Of a DNA stretch of 64,000 nucleotides, positions 16,239 to 26,301 are shown in pieces (the stretch's first letter is position 1; the number at the start of each line of letters is the position of its first letter). The notes under the pieces are model-generated. The model was not told the DNA's origin. It did no database searches and worked only from the letters and a program-made list of their open reading frames with translations. The translations under genes were made by a program, and so were the position numbers. This stretch comes from Bradyrhizobium sp. cir1 (GTDB taxonomy: Bacteria > Pseudomonadota > Alphaproteobacteria > Rhizobiales > Xanthobacteraceae): assembly GCF_014198245.1 (NCBI RefSeq), contig NZ_JACIHE010000015.1, positions 124,001 through 188,000 of the forward strand, read 5' to 3'.

Positions 16239-17201
16239 TCAGATCGGCCTTGTCTTCCCCCGGATGGCCATCGACCGTTTCAGGACCTGTTGGGCATCGG
16301 CATAGCGGCCCTGATCCTTGTAGAGACCGGCGAGATTATCCAGGACACCGGCGAGATCCGGATGGTTGGGACCGAGAGTTTGCTCGAAAATGGCCGCCGA
16401 CCGCTTGAACAGCCGCTCGGCCTCGGCGTTACGCCCCTGACGCGCATAGAGCGCAGCCAGATTGTTCAGCGCCTGCGCGATGTCGGGATGATCAGGCCCG
16501 AACGCCTTTTTGGTCACCACCATCGACCGCTTCAGCAGCCGCTCGGCATCGGCATAGCGATGCCGATTGATGTAGGCATCGGCCAGGTTGTTCATCAGCA
16601 CCGTGGCTTCGGGATCGTCGGGGCCGAGCGCTTTCTGGAGCACGGCCAGTCCCCGCTTGAACAGCGGCTCGGCCTGATCGTATCGGCCCTGGCTGCTGTA
16701 GACGGCGCCGAGGTTGCTCAGCGGCAGGACGATCGACGGATCGTCGGCGCCGAGCACTTTCTCGTCGATGGCGATCGATCGCTTCAGCAGCGGCTCTGCT
16801 TCCGCGTAGCGCCCTTCCGCGCGATAGAGATCGCCCAGATTGTTCAGCACCATTGCGACTTCCGCATGATCCGGACCGAGCGTCTTCTCCCGGATGGCCA
16901 GCGCGCGCTTGTACAGCGGCTCGGCAACGGCGTATTGGCCGAGATTGTAATGGATCGTGCCGAGGTCGTTGAGCGGCATGGCGACGCCCGCGTCATCAGG
17001 GCCGAACTCCTTCTCGCGAAGGGCCAGGGACTTCTGGGCCAGTGGCAGCGCTTCCATGTACTTCCCGGCCCGATAAAGCTCCTTCATTTGCCGCGTGAGC
17101 GTGCCCGCCTCGCCCTCTTCGGCATGGGACGGCGCGGCGAACGACAGGCTCAAAGCAAGCGCCGTGACCGCAACACAGATCGATGCTTTCAGGGTCTTCA
17201 T
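16239..17201 (-). CDS. Secreted kinesin-light-chain-type TPR protein
   Basis: 320 aa. A signal peptide ('MKTLKASICVAVTALALS', cleavage near 'SHAEE') sets the start at 17201, with AAGGA just upstream. In-frame sequence back to 17273 is not signal-like. Residues about 35-315 form some six 42-residue TPRs ('LGPDHPD.A..LNNLA.LY..QGRYAEAE.L.KRS'). No enzymatic domain is present, unlike the CHAT-TPR protein at 1-2484 that has the same repeat type. It is probably a periplasmic scaffold of unknown partners. The 17202-17482 stretch upstream shows no convincing gene. Confidence 0.85.
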   Translation of the reverse strand: MKTLKASICVAVTALALSLSFAAPSHAEEGEAGTLTRQMKELYRAGKYMEALPLAQKSLALREKEFGPDDAGVAMPLNDLGTIHYNLGQYAVAEPLYKRALAIREKTLGPDHAEVAMVLNNLGDLYRAEGRYAEAEPLLKRSIAIDEKVLGADDPSIVLPLSNLGAVYSSQGRYDQAEPLFKRGLAVLQKALGPDDPEATVLMNNLADAYINRHRYADAERLLKRSMVVTKKAFGPDHPDIAQALNNLAALYARQGRNAEAERLFKRSAAIFEQTLGPNHPDLAGVLDNLAGLYKDQGRYADAQQVLKRSMAIRGKTRPI

Positions 17202-17482
17202 CGCGCGTTCCTTCGTCCGCGGTGAGCTGGGACCTACGCGCCGTTGGTGCTCCCGGAAGCCGGATAGGTTCAATGCAGCCGCGGCTTACGGACCAATCAC
17301 CGGCCGGTCGCCAAATACCGGCCAGGAGGACGAGCGCGATCGACCGCATGACAGCGTGGCTGATGCAGCCGGCGGGCGTCGTCACATCATCATTGCCCGA
17401 GCTGTTGAAGCATGGCGAACCACAACGCCAGCGGCTCCCTGAGGGCTCCCGGCTCGGACGGCTTTTGACGAACGGCCCGTAC

Positions 17483-18895
17483 TCACAGCTTTCGTTGCCG
17501 CGCGTTCCAGTGCCTTTCGAGATTGACGATCAGCTGATCGCTAAGATGCAGGAAAGCCTGCTCGAAGGTGTAGGTGGTCAGATACTTACGTAACGCTTCC
17601 AGCGGCTCGGTCTGCTGCCGGATGGCCTTCCGATTTGCGCCAGGGCTCACCATTCCCGATCCAATGGCACGCTCGATGCAGCGCGAGACAGCCAAATCCA
17701 TCTCCTCGGACGGCACGACTTCGTTGGCGATCAGCCGGCCCTCCGGCGTATCGGCGTAGAACATACGATCGAACAAGATCGCCTCCCGCGCCAACCGTTC
17801 ACCGACAAAGCGCGGCAGCCGCATGTTCGCGGCGCCGGGCAGGAAACCTTCCTTGCGCGCGGGCAGATTGAAATAGGAGCCTGCCTCGGCAATCACGTAG
17901 TCGACGACGAGCAGGAGCTGGCAGCCGCCGCCGATCGCGAATTTGTCGACCGCGGCAATCCACAATTTCTCCCAGGTGCGCTCAGGCTCCTCGATCGGCG
18001 CATCGAGGCGATCGGGTTCATTCTCGATCAACACGCCGCGGTAGAGCTTGTTGTGCAGCCCCATGCTTCGGAACAGGAAAGACAGATAGCTCTGCTTGCC
18101 CTGATAGATGCGCGTCAGGTTGATTCCCGATGAAAACACGCGCTGGCCCTGGTACTTCGGATGATCGACTGGGCTGCCCCGCAACACTCCGATCTTGACT
18201 TCCGGATGCAGCAACGCCAGGTCCGTCGCGATCTCGAGCGGACCAACCACCGTGTCATCCTCGGAATTGAGGTATCGTCCGTTGTGAATGGTCACATGGC
18301 CCGCTTCGCCTTGCACCCTTACACGTGCGGTGCCCAAATCGACGTAGCCGGTGGCGACAAATTCGGGCAGAAGCGCCAGCGATTCAGCTCGAGGGCGCAA
18401 CATCGAACGCATCAAGTGATGCCCTGTCTGGATATTGGCCATGATCTGGCTGACGAACAGACCCTGATGAATCTCGAGGCCATCCTTGTCAGCCTGCATG
18501 CGATCGCTCTCGGCAGCCAACTCGGCCTGAGTGGGCAAAATATCCGGCCAGCGTGCTGCAGCTTCCCAAAGGAGCGCATCCACACGAAGGGATCGCGCGC
18601 CTTCGCGCGTGAGGTCACGGTACATCGACACGGCGTGACACCGGAAAAATCGCCACGTAGCGTCGGCAGTCAGATGAACGATGGCCTCGCCGGCCTTCTT
18701 TTGCGCGGGCGTTCGCTGCGATCGCAGCGGCAATCGCGCGAGCAACGAACGGCCGGCCAGGATCGCAGCACGCAAATCTGCCTCTGCGGCGGTTGCGACT
18801 GCGCGGTCGCGAATTGCCAGAAACGAGTCAACCTCGGCGCCCGGCAGCGCGGCGGTGAGCACCGGTGAATGCTGTTCACGAGGGATTGAAAGCAT
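17483..18895 (-). CDS. DpgC-type cofactor-independent dioxygenase (crotonase superfamily)
   Basis: 470 aa. The C-terminal two thirds is a crotonase fold with DpgC hallmarks: 'GSPVDHPKYQGQRVFSSGIN', 'GLHNKLYRGV', 'DKFAIGGGCQLLLVVDYVIA' and 'PARKEGFLPGAANMRLPRF'. The N-terminal third is helical, also as in DpgC. Known DpgC oxidises 3,5-dihydroxyphenylacetyl-CoA with O2 and no metal or flavin, giving 3,5-dihydroxyphenylglyoxylate for glycopeptide antibiotics. The GGGCQ segment corresponds to the oxyanion-hole/ring-binding loop there. Here no DpgA, DpgB or DpgD genes flank it, so the real substrate is open, and a CoA thioester of an aromatic acid is plausible. The start at 18895 ('MLSIPREQHS') was preferred over upstream ATGs because it fits family length. 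Confidence 0.85.
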   Translation of the reverse strand: MLSIPREQHSPVLTAALPGAEVDSFLAIRDRAVATAAEADLRAAILAGRSLLARLPLRSQRTPAQKKAGEAIVHLTADATWRFFRCHAVSMYRDLTREGARSLRVDALLWEAAARWPDILPTQAELAAESDRMQADKDGLEIHQGLFVSQIMANIQTGHHLMRSMLRPRAESLALLPEFVATGYVDLGTARVRVQGEAGHVTIHNGRYLNSEDDTVVGPLEIATDLALLHPEVKIGVLRGSPVDHPKYQGQRVFSSGINLTRIYQGKQSYLSFLFRSMGLHNKLYRGVLIENEPDRLDAPIEEPERTWEKLWIAAVDKFAIGGGCQLLLVVDYVIAEAGSYFNLPARKEGFLPGAANMRLPRFVGERLAREAILFDRMFYADTPEGRLIANEVVPSEEMDLAVSRCIERAIGSGMVSPGANRKAIRQQTEPLEALRKYLTTYTFEQAFLHLSDQLIVNLERHWNARQRKL

Positions 18896-19167
18896 TGGGC
18901 ACCCCGAAAGCAGGCGGAGGTAGAGCGAAGGACACGTTACGGAAATGAAAATGCTATTGACGCGCAGTCGGTGCGTCTTTGCAAGAGTAACATACTGGCC
19001 AATTTCCGCTGGCCCATAGCCAACATACCGCGTCCATGAGCGGGCGACCGCTCTCCGATCCAAAGCAGAGGTCGGCCGAAATGGAGCATCCCACTTCTGC
19101 TTTGACTTTTTTCGACGGAAAAGCTCGTAGTAATCGGACGTGGCGCGATGGCCGGGAGTACGACGTC

Positions 19168-19626
19168 ATGACCATCATTTCCCTTGAGCGAACCGCCGAT
19201 ACTCTTCCCGCAGATTTTCCTGAGCTGGAGGCCGATGCCAAGGCATATGGACACGCGCACATGACCCGTCTGGTCGCGGAATTCGCACACGATCGAGCCA
19301 TGTTTCACGCGATATTCACGTGCCACCTGGATGGCAGATTGGTGGGCATCGGAGCGATTACCACTGAGCCTGCACCGACGCCGGTACCCGTGTGGCGGAT
19401 GCGGCGGCTTTACGTGCACCACAACTATAGAAGACGCAAAATTGCCAAGGCCATCGCGAACGCCTTACTGCAAGAAGCAGCCGGGAAGGTCTCCACTGTA
19501 ACTGTCCATGCAGGAAATGATGGCGCTGCGCGGTTTTGGGAAACGATTGGATTTAGCCGGATAGACGGTCAACCCTGGTCTCACGAAGCACATCTGCCGA
19601 GCCTTGAGCCTGCTGTTGGCCAGTAA
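19168..19626 (+). CDS. GNAT-family N-acetyltransferase
   Basis: 152 aa from ATG 19168, which has GGGAG about eight bases upstream. The acetyl-CoA-binding motif A is modified: 'MRRLYVHHNYRRRKIAKAI' where the usual form is Q/RxxGxG/A. The C-terminal 'VHAGNDGAARFWETIGF' is the standard GNAT motif B. In-frame ATGs at 19036 and 19081 would add low-complexity residues. Function unassigned. It is divergent from the DpgC-like gene. Base composition is a little less GC-rich than in its neighbours, which may indicate recent acquisition. Confidence 0.78.
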   Translation: MTIISLERTADTLPADFPELEADAKAYGHAHMTRLVAEFAHDRAMFHAIFTCHLDGRLVGIGAITTEPAPTPVPVWRMRRLYVHHNYRRRKIAKAIANALLQEAAGKVSTVTVHAGNDGAARFWETIGFSRIDGQPWSHEAHLPSLEPAVGQ

Positions 19627-19668
19627 ACCGCCTCGGCGCGGGCGAAATCAACCAGCCCGCTCGCGGGG

Positions 19669-21297
19669 TCAAGGCGCCCGCAGCCCCGGCGGCGGCTTGC
19701 GCATGCAGGATGCCTGCTCAAAGGCGTAGGCGAGACGCAGCAGCTTGTGCTCGCTCCAGGCACGGCCGGCGAAGCTGACGCCGAGCGGATAGTCGGGCGT
19801 GTCCTTGCCGTCGGCGCCCGAGACGAAGCCGCCGGGCACCATGACGCTGGGATAGCCGGCCCTGGCGGCGATCGCCGCGCCGGTCGCGCCGGGGAACAGG
19901 ACGGCGTCCAGCCTGTGCTGGTTCATGTAGGCGTCCATGCCGCGGGTCCTGGCGGCGAGGAGGTCCATGGCGCGCGCCGATTTGTACTCGCGCTCGCTCA
20001 AATCGCCCCTAGTGTTGTTGGCGGCGAGAAACAGGTCCTGGCCGAAGCGCAGCGCTTTGTCGGCATGAGCTTCGTTGAAGGCCACGATGTCCGCGATGGT
20101 CTTGATGTCGGTGTGGGTCGCCCAATCCTTCAGGTAGAGGTTGAGATCGTGCTTCAGCTCGTAGAGGAAAACGATCCGCTGCGCGACCGGATTGCCCTTG
20201 TTGCCGCTCAGCGGATTGCGATTGAGCACCGCCATGGTCGTACCCGGCCCGCTCATCCAGCCAGCCGCCGGCATGCTGGCGCGCACGATGATGGCGCCCA
20301 GATCCTCGAGCACCTTGATCACGTCGGCCATCAGCCTGGTCCGGTCGGGCGGCAACTTGCCGTAATAGGGATCGTTCATCGGGTCGGCGGGATCGCTCGG
20401 CACGCCAATGCGCGCGCCCTTCATGGCATCGTGCGTGAGGTCGGCGCTGTAATCGGCCGGCCGCTTCTGCCCTTCCGTCGCAGGATCGCGCGGATCCTTG
20501 GCGGCCAGCACGTTCAGCAGCAGCGCCGCGTCGCGCACGGTGCGCGTCATCGGCCCCGCGGTGTCCTGGCTGTGCGCGATCGGCACGATTCCGGCACGGC
20601 TGATCAAACCGACGGTCGGCTTTACGGTGACGATGCCATTCCGGCTGGCAGGGTGCAGCAGCGAGCCCGAGGTCTCGGTGCCGATCGAAGCGGCGCACAG
20701 GCCTGCGGCCACAGCGACCGCCGAACCCGAACTCGAGCCACCGGGGTCGACGACCGGGATGCCCCGATCGTCCAGCAGCGTCGGCACGTAGGGATTCTTC
20801 ACCTGACCGCCCAGCGACGAATAGCCCGACGGCATGTCGGTCGCGAGAATGTTGGCAAACTCCGTCAGGTTGGCCTTGCCGAGGATCACGGCGCCGGCCT
20901 TCCGCAACAGCTTGACGAGTGTGGCATCGCCTTTCGCGCGCGCCCCCTCCAGCGCCAGCGAGCCGGCGGTGGTCGGCTGCCCGTCGCCGGTCGCGATGTT
21001 GTCCTTCAGCAGGATGGGGACGCCGGCCAGCGGCCGTTTGGCGGACGGCCTGGTGCCGTCGAGCTTGCCTGCGATCGCGAGTGCGTCGGGATTGAGCGCG
21101 CGGACGGCGTTGAGCATGGGCCCGGCGCGGTCAAAGGCTTCGATGCGCGCGAGACAGGCTTTGGTCAGCGCCGTCGCGTTGACCCGCCCGGCCGTCAAGG
21201 CGTCGATGATGTCGCTCATGGGCGCATTCGCGAGCTGTGGCTCGACCCGCACCTCGGCCGCAGCGAGGCTCGCGTTGCGGCGGGCTGGCTTCTTCAT
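19669..21297 (-). CDS. Amidase (amidase signature family)
   Basis: 542 aa. The amidase signature runs from about residue 165 to 215, with 'PGGSSSGSAVAVAAGLCA' and 'GTETSGSLLHPA'. The Ser-cisSer-Lys triad is Lys in 'PILLKDNI' plus serines of the two glycine-serine segments. It resembles 'amidase' family members next to GatA that hydrolyse simple or aryl amides. No GatB or GatC is nearby, so it is not the tRNA amidotransferase subunit. The N-terminus lacks a clear signal, so probably cytoplasmic. ATG 21219 ('MSDIIDALTAG') is a possible shorter start. Confidence 0.9.
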   Translation of the reverse strand: MKKPARRNASLAAAEVRVEPQLANAPMSDIIDALTAGRVNATALTKACLARIEAFDRAGPMLNAVRALNPDALAIAGKLDGTRPSAKRPLAGVPILLKDNIATGDGQPTTAGSLALEGARAKGDATLVKLLRKAGAVILGKANLTEFANILATDMPSGYSSLGGQVKNPYVPTLLDDRGIPVVDPGGSSSGSAVAVAAGLCAASIGTETSGSLLHPASRNGIVTVKPTVGLISRAGIVPIAHSQDTAGPMTRTVRDAALLLNVLAAKDPRDPATEGQKRPADYSADLTHDAMKGARIGVPSDPADPMNDPYYGKLPPDRTRLMADVIKVLEDLGAIIVRASMPAAGWMSGPGTTMAVLNRNPLSGNKGNPVAQRIVFLYELKHDLNLYLKDWATHTDIKTIADIVAFNEAHADKALRFGQDLFLAANNTRGDLSEREYKSARAMDLLAARTRGMDAYMNQHRLDAVLFPGATGAAIAARAGYPSVMVPGGFVSGADGKDTPDYPLGVSFAGRAWSEHKLLRLAYAFEQASCMRKPPPGLRAP

Positions 21298-21429
21298 GCT
21301 GTGCTTCTTGGCTGGCCCCGGATATGCTACTTACGGTAGCATCAAGCCTGGTCGGGTGACAAGCTGAGGCCGCAGCTATGGCGCAGGCTCAACGTCCAGT
21401 CATTTGCGAACACTTCGGTGGAGCAATCC

Positions 21430-21891
21430 ATGGAATGCGCGATCCGGCCAGCGCTCGACGATGACGCCGACGCTATCAGCGCGGTCATCTTGCGTGCACT
21501 GCGCGAAACGAACGCGAAGGACTATACGGAGGAGATCATCGAAAGGGTCGAGCGCAGCTTCGGCCCGGACGCCGTGCGCCAACTGATCGGGCAGCGCACC
21601 GTTTTCGTTGCCACCATTGGCATCCGCGTCGTTGCAACGGCAAGCCTCGACGGAAGCGTCGTCCGCACCGTCTTCGTGGCTCCCGAAGTGCAGGGCCGCG
21701 GTATCGGCAAGCTGCTGATGACCGAGATCGAGCGCACCGCGCGCGAGCGAAATATTCCCTCGTTGACGGTCCCTTCGTCGGTCACCGCCGAGATTTTCTA
21801 TGCGCGGCTCGGGTTCAGCGCCGTGCGCGACAGCTATTATGGTGCCGAACGCACCATCATCATGGAGCGATTGCTCGCTGCGCGATCCTGA
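21430..21891 (+). CDS. GNAT-family N-acetyltransferase
   Basis: 153 aa. Motif A is canonical: 'VRTVFVAPEVQGRGIGKLLM' (QGRGIG). Motif B is 'VPSSVTAEIFYARLGF'. ATG 21430 was chosen because GGAG precedes it by seven bases. A GTG at 21418 would add four residues. The 3' end overlaps the convergent HlyD gene by 32 bases. Substrate unknown. Confidence 0.85.
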   Translation: MECAIRPALDDDADAISAVILRALRETNAKDYTEEIIERVERSFGPDAVRQLIGQRTVFVATIGIRVVATASLDGSVVRTVFVAPEVQGRGIGKLLMTEIERTARERNIPSLTVPSSVTAEIFYARLGFSAVRDSYYGAERTIIMERLLAARS

Positions 21892-23098
21892 TCCCGTGGC
21901 TGATGCGGTCGCTCGGGTGCAGCACGACGCGGTCGCCTGCGGCCAGGCCCGCGAGAACTTCGGCGGTGCGGCTGTTGCGGTGCCCGATCTGGACCGGAAC
22001 TGTTTTGGCGCGGCCGTTCTCGTCGACAAAGACGGCCCACTGGCCGCCGCGCCGGAACAAGGCGCTGACCGGCACGGTCAGCGCGCCGGGAGCGCTCCAG
22101 ATGGTGACGTGGACGATGACGCGATAGTCGTGTCCGAGCGTGACCCAGCTCTCAGGCGGGTCGGTGAAATCGATGGTCACGCGGACGCGCTGCTCCTCGA
22201 TGCCGAGCGCGGAGACTTTCAGGAAGCCGGCCGGGTCGACCCGGACCACCTTTCCCGCGATCGGCTGTCCACCCCAGCCGTCGATCCGCACCGGCGCGCC
22301 GACCTTGATCTGGACCGCGTCGGTCGAGAGCAGGTCGGCCACGACCTCGAGATCGAGCGGGTTGCCGATATCGACCAGCGGCGTCCCGGGCAGAACCGTC
22401 GTCTCGCTGTCCTGGACGATCTTCAGCACCCGACCGCCTGCCGGCGCCAGCACCCGGATGCAGCAGGTCGGCTCCGCCGACGGGACGGCGCTCGCCGGAT
22501 CCATCAGCCGCGCCGCCAGGCTGGTCCGCACCGCGCGGCGCATCTCGAGCTGGGCCTTGGCACTCTTCAGGGCGGCCTCACTGGTGGCCACCTCGAATTT
22601 CGCCTTGTCGTGGGCCTGGGCCGAGGTGGATTGCGTCCGCAACAGCGTCTGCGCCCGCTGGAACTCGGTCCGCGAAAAGTCCAGCGCAGCCTCGATCCGC
22701 TGCACTTCCGCCTCCTGCTGCTGGATGGCGGCATCTGCGGCCAAAACCTCGGCCTGCAGCTGGTCGTGCGAGCGCGCGTCGATGAAGCCGGGCAGCGCGG
22801 GCTGCATCAGGGCGACGGTCTGGTTCGCGGCAACCTCGTCGCCGACGTGGAGCGAAGGCCCCTGCTCGCCGAGCGGATGCGAAATCCTCAGCACCTTCCC
22901 CGCAATCGGCGCCGACACGGTATAGACGTGGCGCACGCGGGTCTTGCCGTCGTCGTCCGCCGTGACCTCGATGGGGCCTTTCGCAACCGTCGCGAGATCG
23001 ACCAGAACCGGCCGCGGCCAGGCGAACCAGGCCAGCCCTGCCACGAGCGCGGCCAGGAGCACGGCGCCGATGATGCGTTTGGTCCAGTTGGCGGGCAT
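21860..23098 (-). CDS. HlyD-family periplasmic adaptor of an ABC exporter (DevB-like)
   Basis: 412 aa. A single N-terminal membrane anchor (residues about 9-27, 'IIGAVLLAALVAGLAWFAW') is followed by biotinyl-lipoyl half-motifs ('VYTVSAPIAGKVLRI' and 'IRVLAPAGGRVLKI') flanking a coiled coil (about 115-200, 'AAIQQQEAEVQRIEAALDF'), then beta-barrel and membrane-proximal domains. It would link the inner-membrane ABC exporter to an outer-membrane channel. It is third in an operon with the permease (two bases away) and the ATPase. No TolC gene is in the window. Confidence 0.9.
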   Translation of the reverse strand: MPANWTKRIIGAVLLAALVAGLAWFAWPRPVLVDLATVAKGPIEVTADDDGKTRVRHVYTVSAPIAGKVLRISHPLGEQGPSLHVGDEVAANQTVALMQPALPGFIDARSHDQLQAEVLAADAAIQQQEAEVQRIEAALDFSRTEFQRAQTLLRTQSTSAQAHDKAKFEVATSEAALKSAKAQLEMRRAVRTSLAARLMDPASAVPSAEPTCCIRVLAPAGGRVLKIVQDSETTVLPGTPLVDIGNPLDLEVVADLLSTDAVQIKVGAPVRIDGWGGQPIAGKVVRVDPAGFLKVSALGIEEQRVRVTIDFTDPPESWVTLGHDYRVIVHVTIWSAPGALTVPVSALFRRGGQWAVFVDENGRAKTVPVQIGHRNSRTAEVLAGLAAGDRVVLHPSDRISHGIRIAQRAIAP

Positions 23099-23100
23099 GG

Positions 23101-25464
23101 CTAATCTCGCGTCTTGAGGACCGCGACGAGGTCCAGCTTGTCGATGCGTTCACGGATGATGAAGGCGGAGGCGACCGCGGCCAGAACGACAATCGCGCTG
23201 GCGGCAACGTAGGTGGAGTTCTCGATGACGCCGCGCACACGCATGATTTCACCGGCCAGATTGGTTTTCATGATCCAGCCGAGGCCGTAGCCCATGACCC
23301 ATCCCGGCGGCTGGGCGATCAACGTGAGTATCGCGAGTTCCAGCAGGAGAATGCGCAATACTTCGCCGCGTGTAAAACCGAGCACCCTGAGGCTTGCGAG
23401 CTCACGCGCCCGTTCTGAAAGTGAAATCCGGGCGTTGTTGTAGACAACCCCGAAGGCAATGACGGCCGCGAGACCCGTGTAAATGCTGGCCATCGTCGTA
23501 ACAATCAGCGCCACTGCGTTGCGGAAGTTCGCAAGCGAGGAGCTCTGCAGCGCCACACCGCTGACGGTCGGCATTGCCTTGACGGCTGCGTAGAACTCTT
23601 CCCTCTTGTTGTCGTCGAGGCTGAGGTTGACGCTGCTGACGACAGGAGCGTCGCGCATCAGGCGCGTCAGCGCTTCAAGGTTCATCATGCCCCTGATGCC
23701 GAAATAATCCTCCACCAGCGCAAGAACCGGGAGAGTTACCGTTCGCCGCGCGCCCTCCAGCAGGTCGACCTCAACCCAATCCCCCGCCTGAACCCCCAGG
23801 ATTTTTCCCAGCCATCCGGAGATCGCAAGCCCTGTCGAAGGAAGCTCGACTGACCGCAGATCGACGTCAATGACGCGCCGAAGGTCCGCATCGGGCGGGC
23901 GGCCGCTGATCATGATGCGGCGTTCAACGTTGCCGTGCCGGATCCGGACCGGCACCTCGCGAAACGGCTCGGTGGCCAGAACGCCCGGAAGTCGCGCCAT
24001 CTGTGTAGCCACGTTCTCGGTCCGCTTTTCGATGAAGCTTACCGTCGCGTCCTGCCGATCGGCGAGGAAATAGGTCACATCGATCAATTGCTCCATCGTG
24101 TCGCGGAGAAATAGCGAGACCACCAGGATCGCGGTCGCCAGCGCCATTCCAAGCGCCGTGAGTGTTGCGCGAATTGGGTGCCGCGAGATGTTGCGCAGCA
24201 TCATCAGTGTCGGCTGAGAGACAAATCCCTCAAGGGAGACTGACGCGGGTACGAGACGGTGAAAGCTCGGCGGTGCGGGCGGCTGCATCGCGACGGCCGG
24301 AGGCAAGCGCACCACGTCATGCAGGGCACGGATTGCGCCGATGACGGCGGCCGCCGCGCTGAGAGTACCCGCAATCAGGTACACATCTGGCGCTCCGGTA
24401 AAAACATGGAATGGAAAATGGAAGAAATCCCCAAACAGCGCGGTGACGCGGAATCCCAGCCAGGTCCCGACGGCGCTCCCGATCGAGATCCCGATCAGCA
24501 CGATGACGGCGACGAATTTCAGATAGTGCAACACGATACTGCCGTCGCGATAGCCTAGGGCCTTCATAAGCCCGATCTGCTCGCGCTCGAGCGCGACCAG
24601 CCGGGTCAGGGTGAGATTGACCAGGAAGGCGGCGACCAGAAAGAAGATCGGCGGCAGCGTGCGGCTCATGTGGTTGAGCATGTCGAGCTCATGGTCGAGC
24701 CAGGCGTGCGAGATCTGATCTTTCCGACCATAGGCCGCCTGCCCGCCATAGGGATCGAGCAAAGCGTCGAGCCGCGAGATCACCTCGCGTTCGGAGGCGC
24801 CGGGCTGCAGCTTGACCGCGACCGCCGAGAAGGCGCCGTCGAGATCGTAGACGCCGGCGAGCGCCTTCTCCGACATCCAGACGATGGCGTAGCGGCGATC
24901 GTCCGGCATCAGGTCGCCCGGCCCGACCGTGTAGACGAACTCCGGCGACAGCGCGGTGCCGACGATGACGAGCTCGCGCTTCCTGCCGTTGAGGATGGCG
25001 GAGAACCGCGCTCCCTCGGCGAAGCCGTGCGCCCGGGCGAACGGCTCGTTGACGACGACCTCTTCCGTCCGTCCCGGCTCCGGCTGCCGCCCGGAGCGCA
25101 TGTAGAGCCGATTGAGATGCTGCTCGCCGTTGTCGGGCAGCGACACGAACTGCGCGCTGGCAGGCGCGGAGAAGCCGGGAATGTCCAGCAGCGCCAGCTT
25201 GGCGATGCGGGTGTCGACGGCAGCGACGCCGGGGATCTCGCCGATCCTGTCGGCGAGCGCCTTCGGTGCCCGCTTCGCCTGCGCGAACACGTCGGCAAAG
25301 CCGTAGCGCTCGTAGTAAGCAATCCGGGTCTCCTCCAGCGATCGATGCGAGCCCACCGCGAGCACCAGCGTCGCAACCCCGCCGCCGACGACCAGCGCGA
25401 CGGCGAGCACCTGCGCCCAGAGCCGCCTGACGTCGCGAAACAGCTTGATGTCGAGCACCTTCAT
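23101..25464 (-). CDS. FtsX/MacB-type ABC exporter permease (DevC-like, duplicated)
   Basis: 787 aa. There is one transmembrane helix at about 14-36, a large periplasmic domain, then two FtsX modules: about residues 265-395 ('LPPIFFLVAAFLVNLTLTRL') and about 660-780 ('IYTGLAAVIAFGVVYNNARI'), giving about eight helices. Start ATG 25464 ('MKVLDIKLFRDVRRLW') lies five bases after the ATPase stop. The same frame stays open far upstream through the ATPase gene, but that part is antisense-like sequence. FtsX exporters move lipids, peptides or lipoproteins from the periplasmic leaflet. It forms a tripartite exporter with its two neighbours. Confidence 0.9.
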   Translation of the reverse strand: MKVLDIKLFRDVRRLWAQVLAVALVVGGGVATLVLAVGSHRSLEETRIAYYERYGFADVFAQAKRAPKALADRIGEIPGVAAVDTRIAKLALLDIPGFSAPASAQFVSLPDNGEQHLNRLYMRSGRQPEPGRTEEVVVNEPFARAHGFAEGARFSAILNGRKRELVIVGTALSPEFVYTVGPGDLMPDDRRYAIVWMSEKALAGVYDLDGAFSAVAVKLQPGASEREVISRLDALLDPYGGQAAYGRKDQISHAWLDHELDMLNHMSRTLPPIFFLVAAFLVNLTLTRLVALEREQIGLMKALGYRDGSIVLHYLKFVAVIVLIGISIGSAVGTWLGFRVTALFGDFFHFPFHVFTGAPDVYLIAGTLSAAAAVIGAIRALHDVVRLPPAVAMQPPAPPSFHRLVPASVSLEGFVSQPTLMMLRNISRHPIRATLTALGMALATAILVVSLFLRDTMEQLIDVTYFLADRQDATVSFIEKRTENVATQMARLPGVLATEPFREVPVRIRHGNVERRIMISGRPPDADLRRVIDVDLRSVELPSTGLAISGWLGKILGVQAGDWVEVDLLEGARRTVTLPVLALVEDYFGIRGMMNLEALTRLMRDAPVVSSVNLSLDDNKREEFYAAVKAMPTVSGVALQSSSLANFRNAVALIVTTMASIYTGLAAVIAFGVVYNNARISLSERARELASLRVLGFTRGEVLRILLLELAILTLIAQPPGWVMGYGLGWIMKTNLAGEIMRVRGVIENSTYVAASAIVVLAAVASAFIIRERIDKLDLVAVLKTRD

Positions 25465-25468
25465 GTTG

Positions 25469-26176
<708 letters not shown>

Positions 26177-26224
26177 TGGACTCTCCTCTTGAGGACAGTC
26201 TGCAACGCTTGCGGCGGTGCCGTA

Positions 26225-26238
26225 TTGATTTACCTCAG
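26225..26238. promoter_or_regulatory. FixK/FNR-like box (one mismatch) upstream of ABC exporter operon
   Basis: TTGATTTACCTCAG, one base off TTGA-N6-TCAA. Its centre is about 55 bases before the ATPase start codon. With a class II activator site centred at -41.5, transcription would start about 14 bases before the gene. Family knowledge: FixK/FNR proteins activate from such sites under low oxygen. Confidence 0.5.
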
Positions 26239-26301
26239 AGTCCAGGCACCTATGGCCTCGGTCATACAGCCCCGGCCGGAAATCGGCCGAGCGCGTCGGG
26301 T

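Noticed and set aside
17202..17482. Possible small gene between the TPR and DpgC-like genes
   Set aside because: Short frames exist on both strands but none has a ribosome site, signal peptide or recognisable motif.
19747..21339. Plus-strand open frame of 530 codons
   Set aside because: Antisense to the amidase gene and without domain features.
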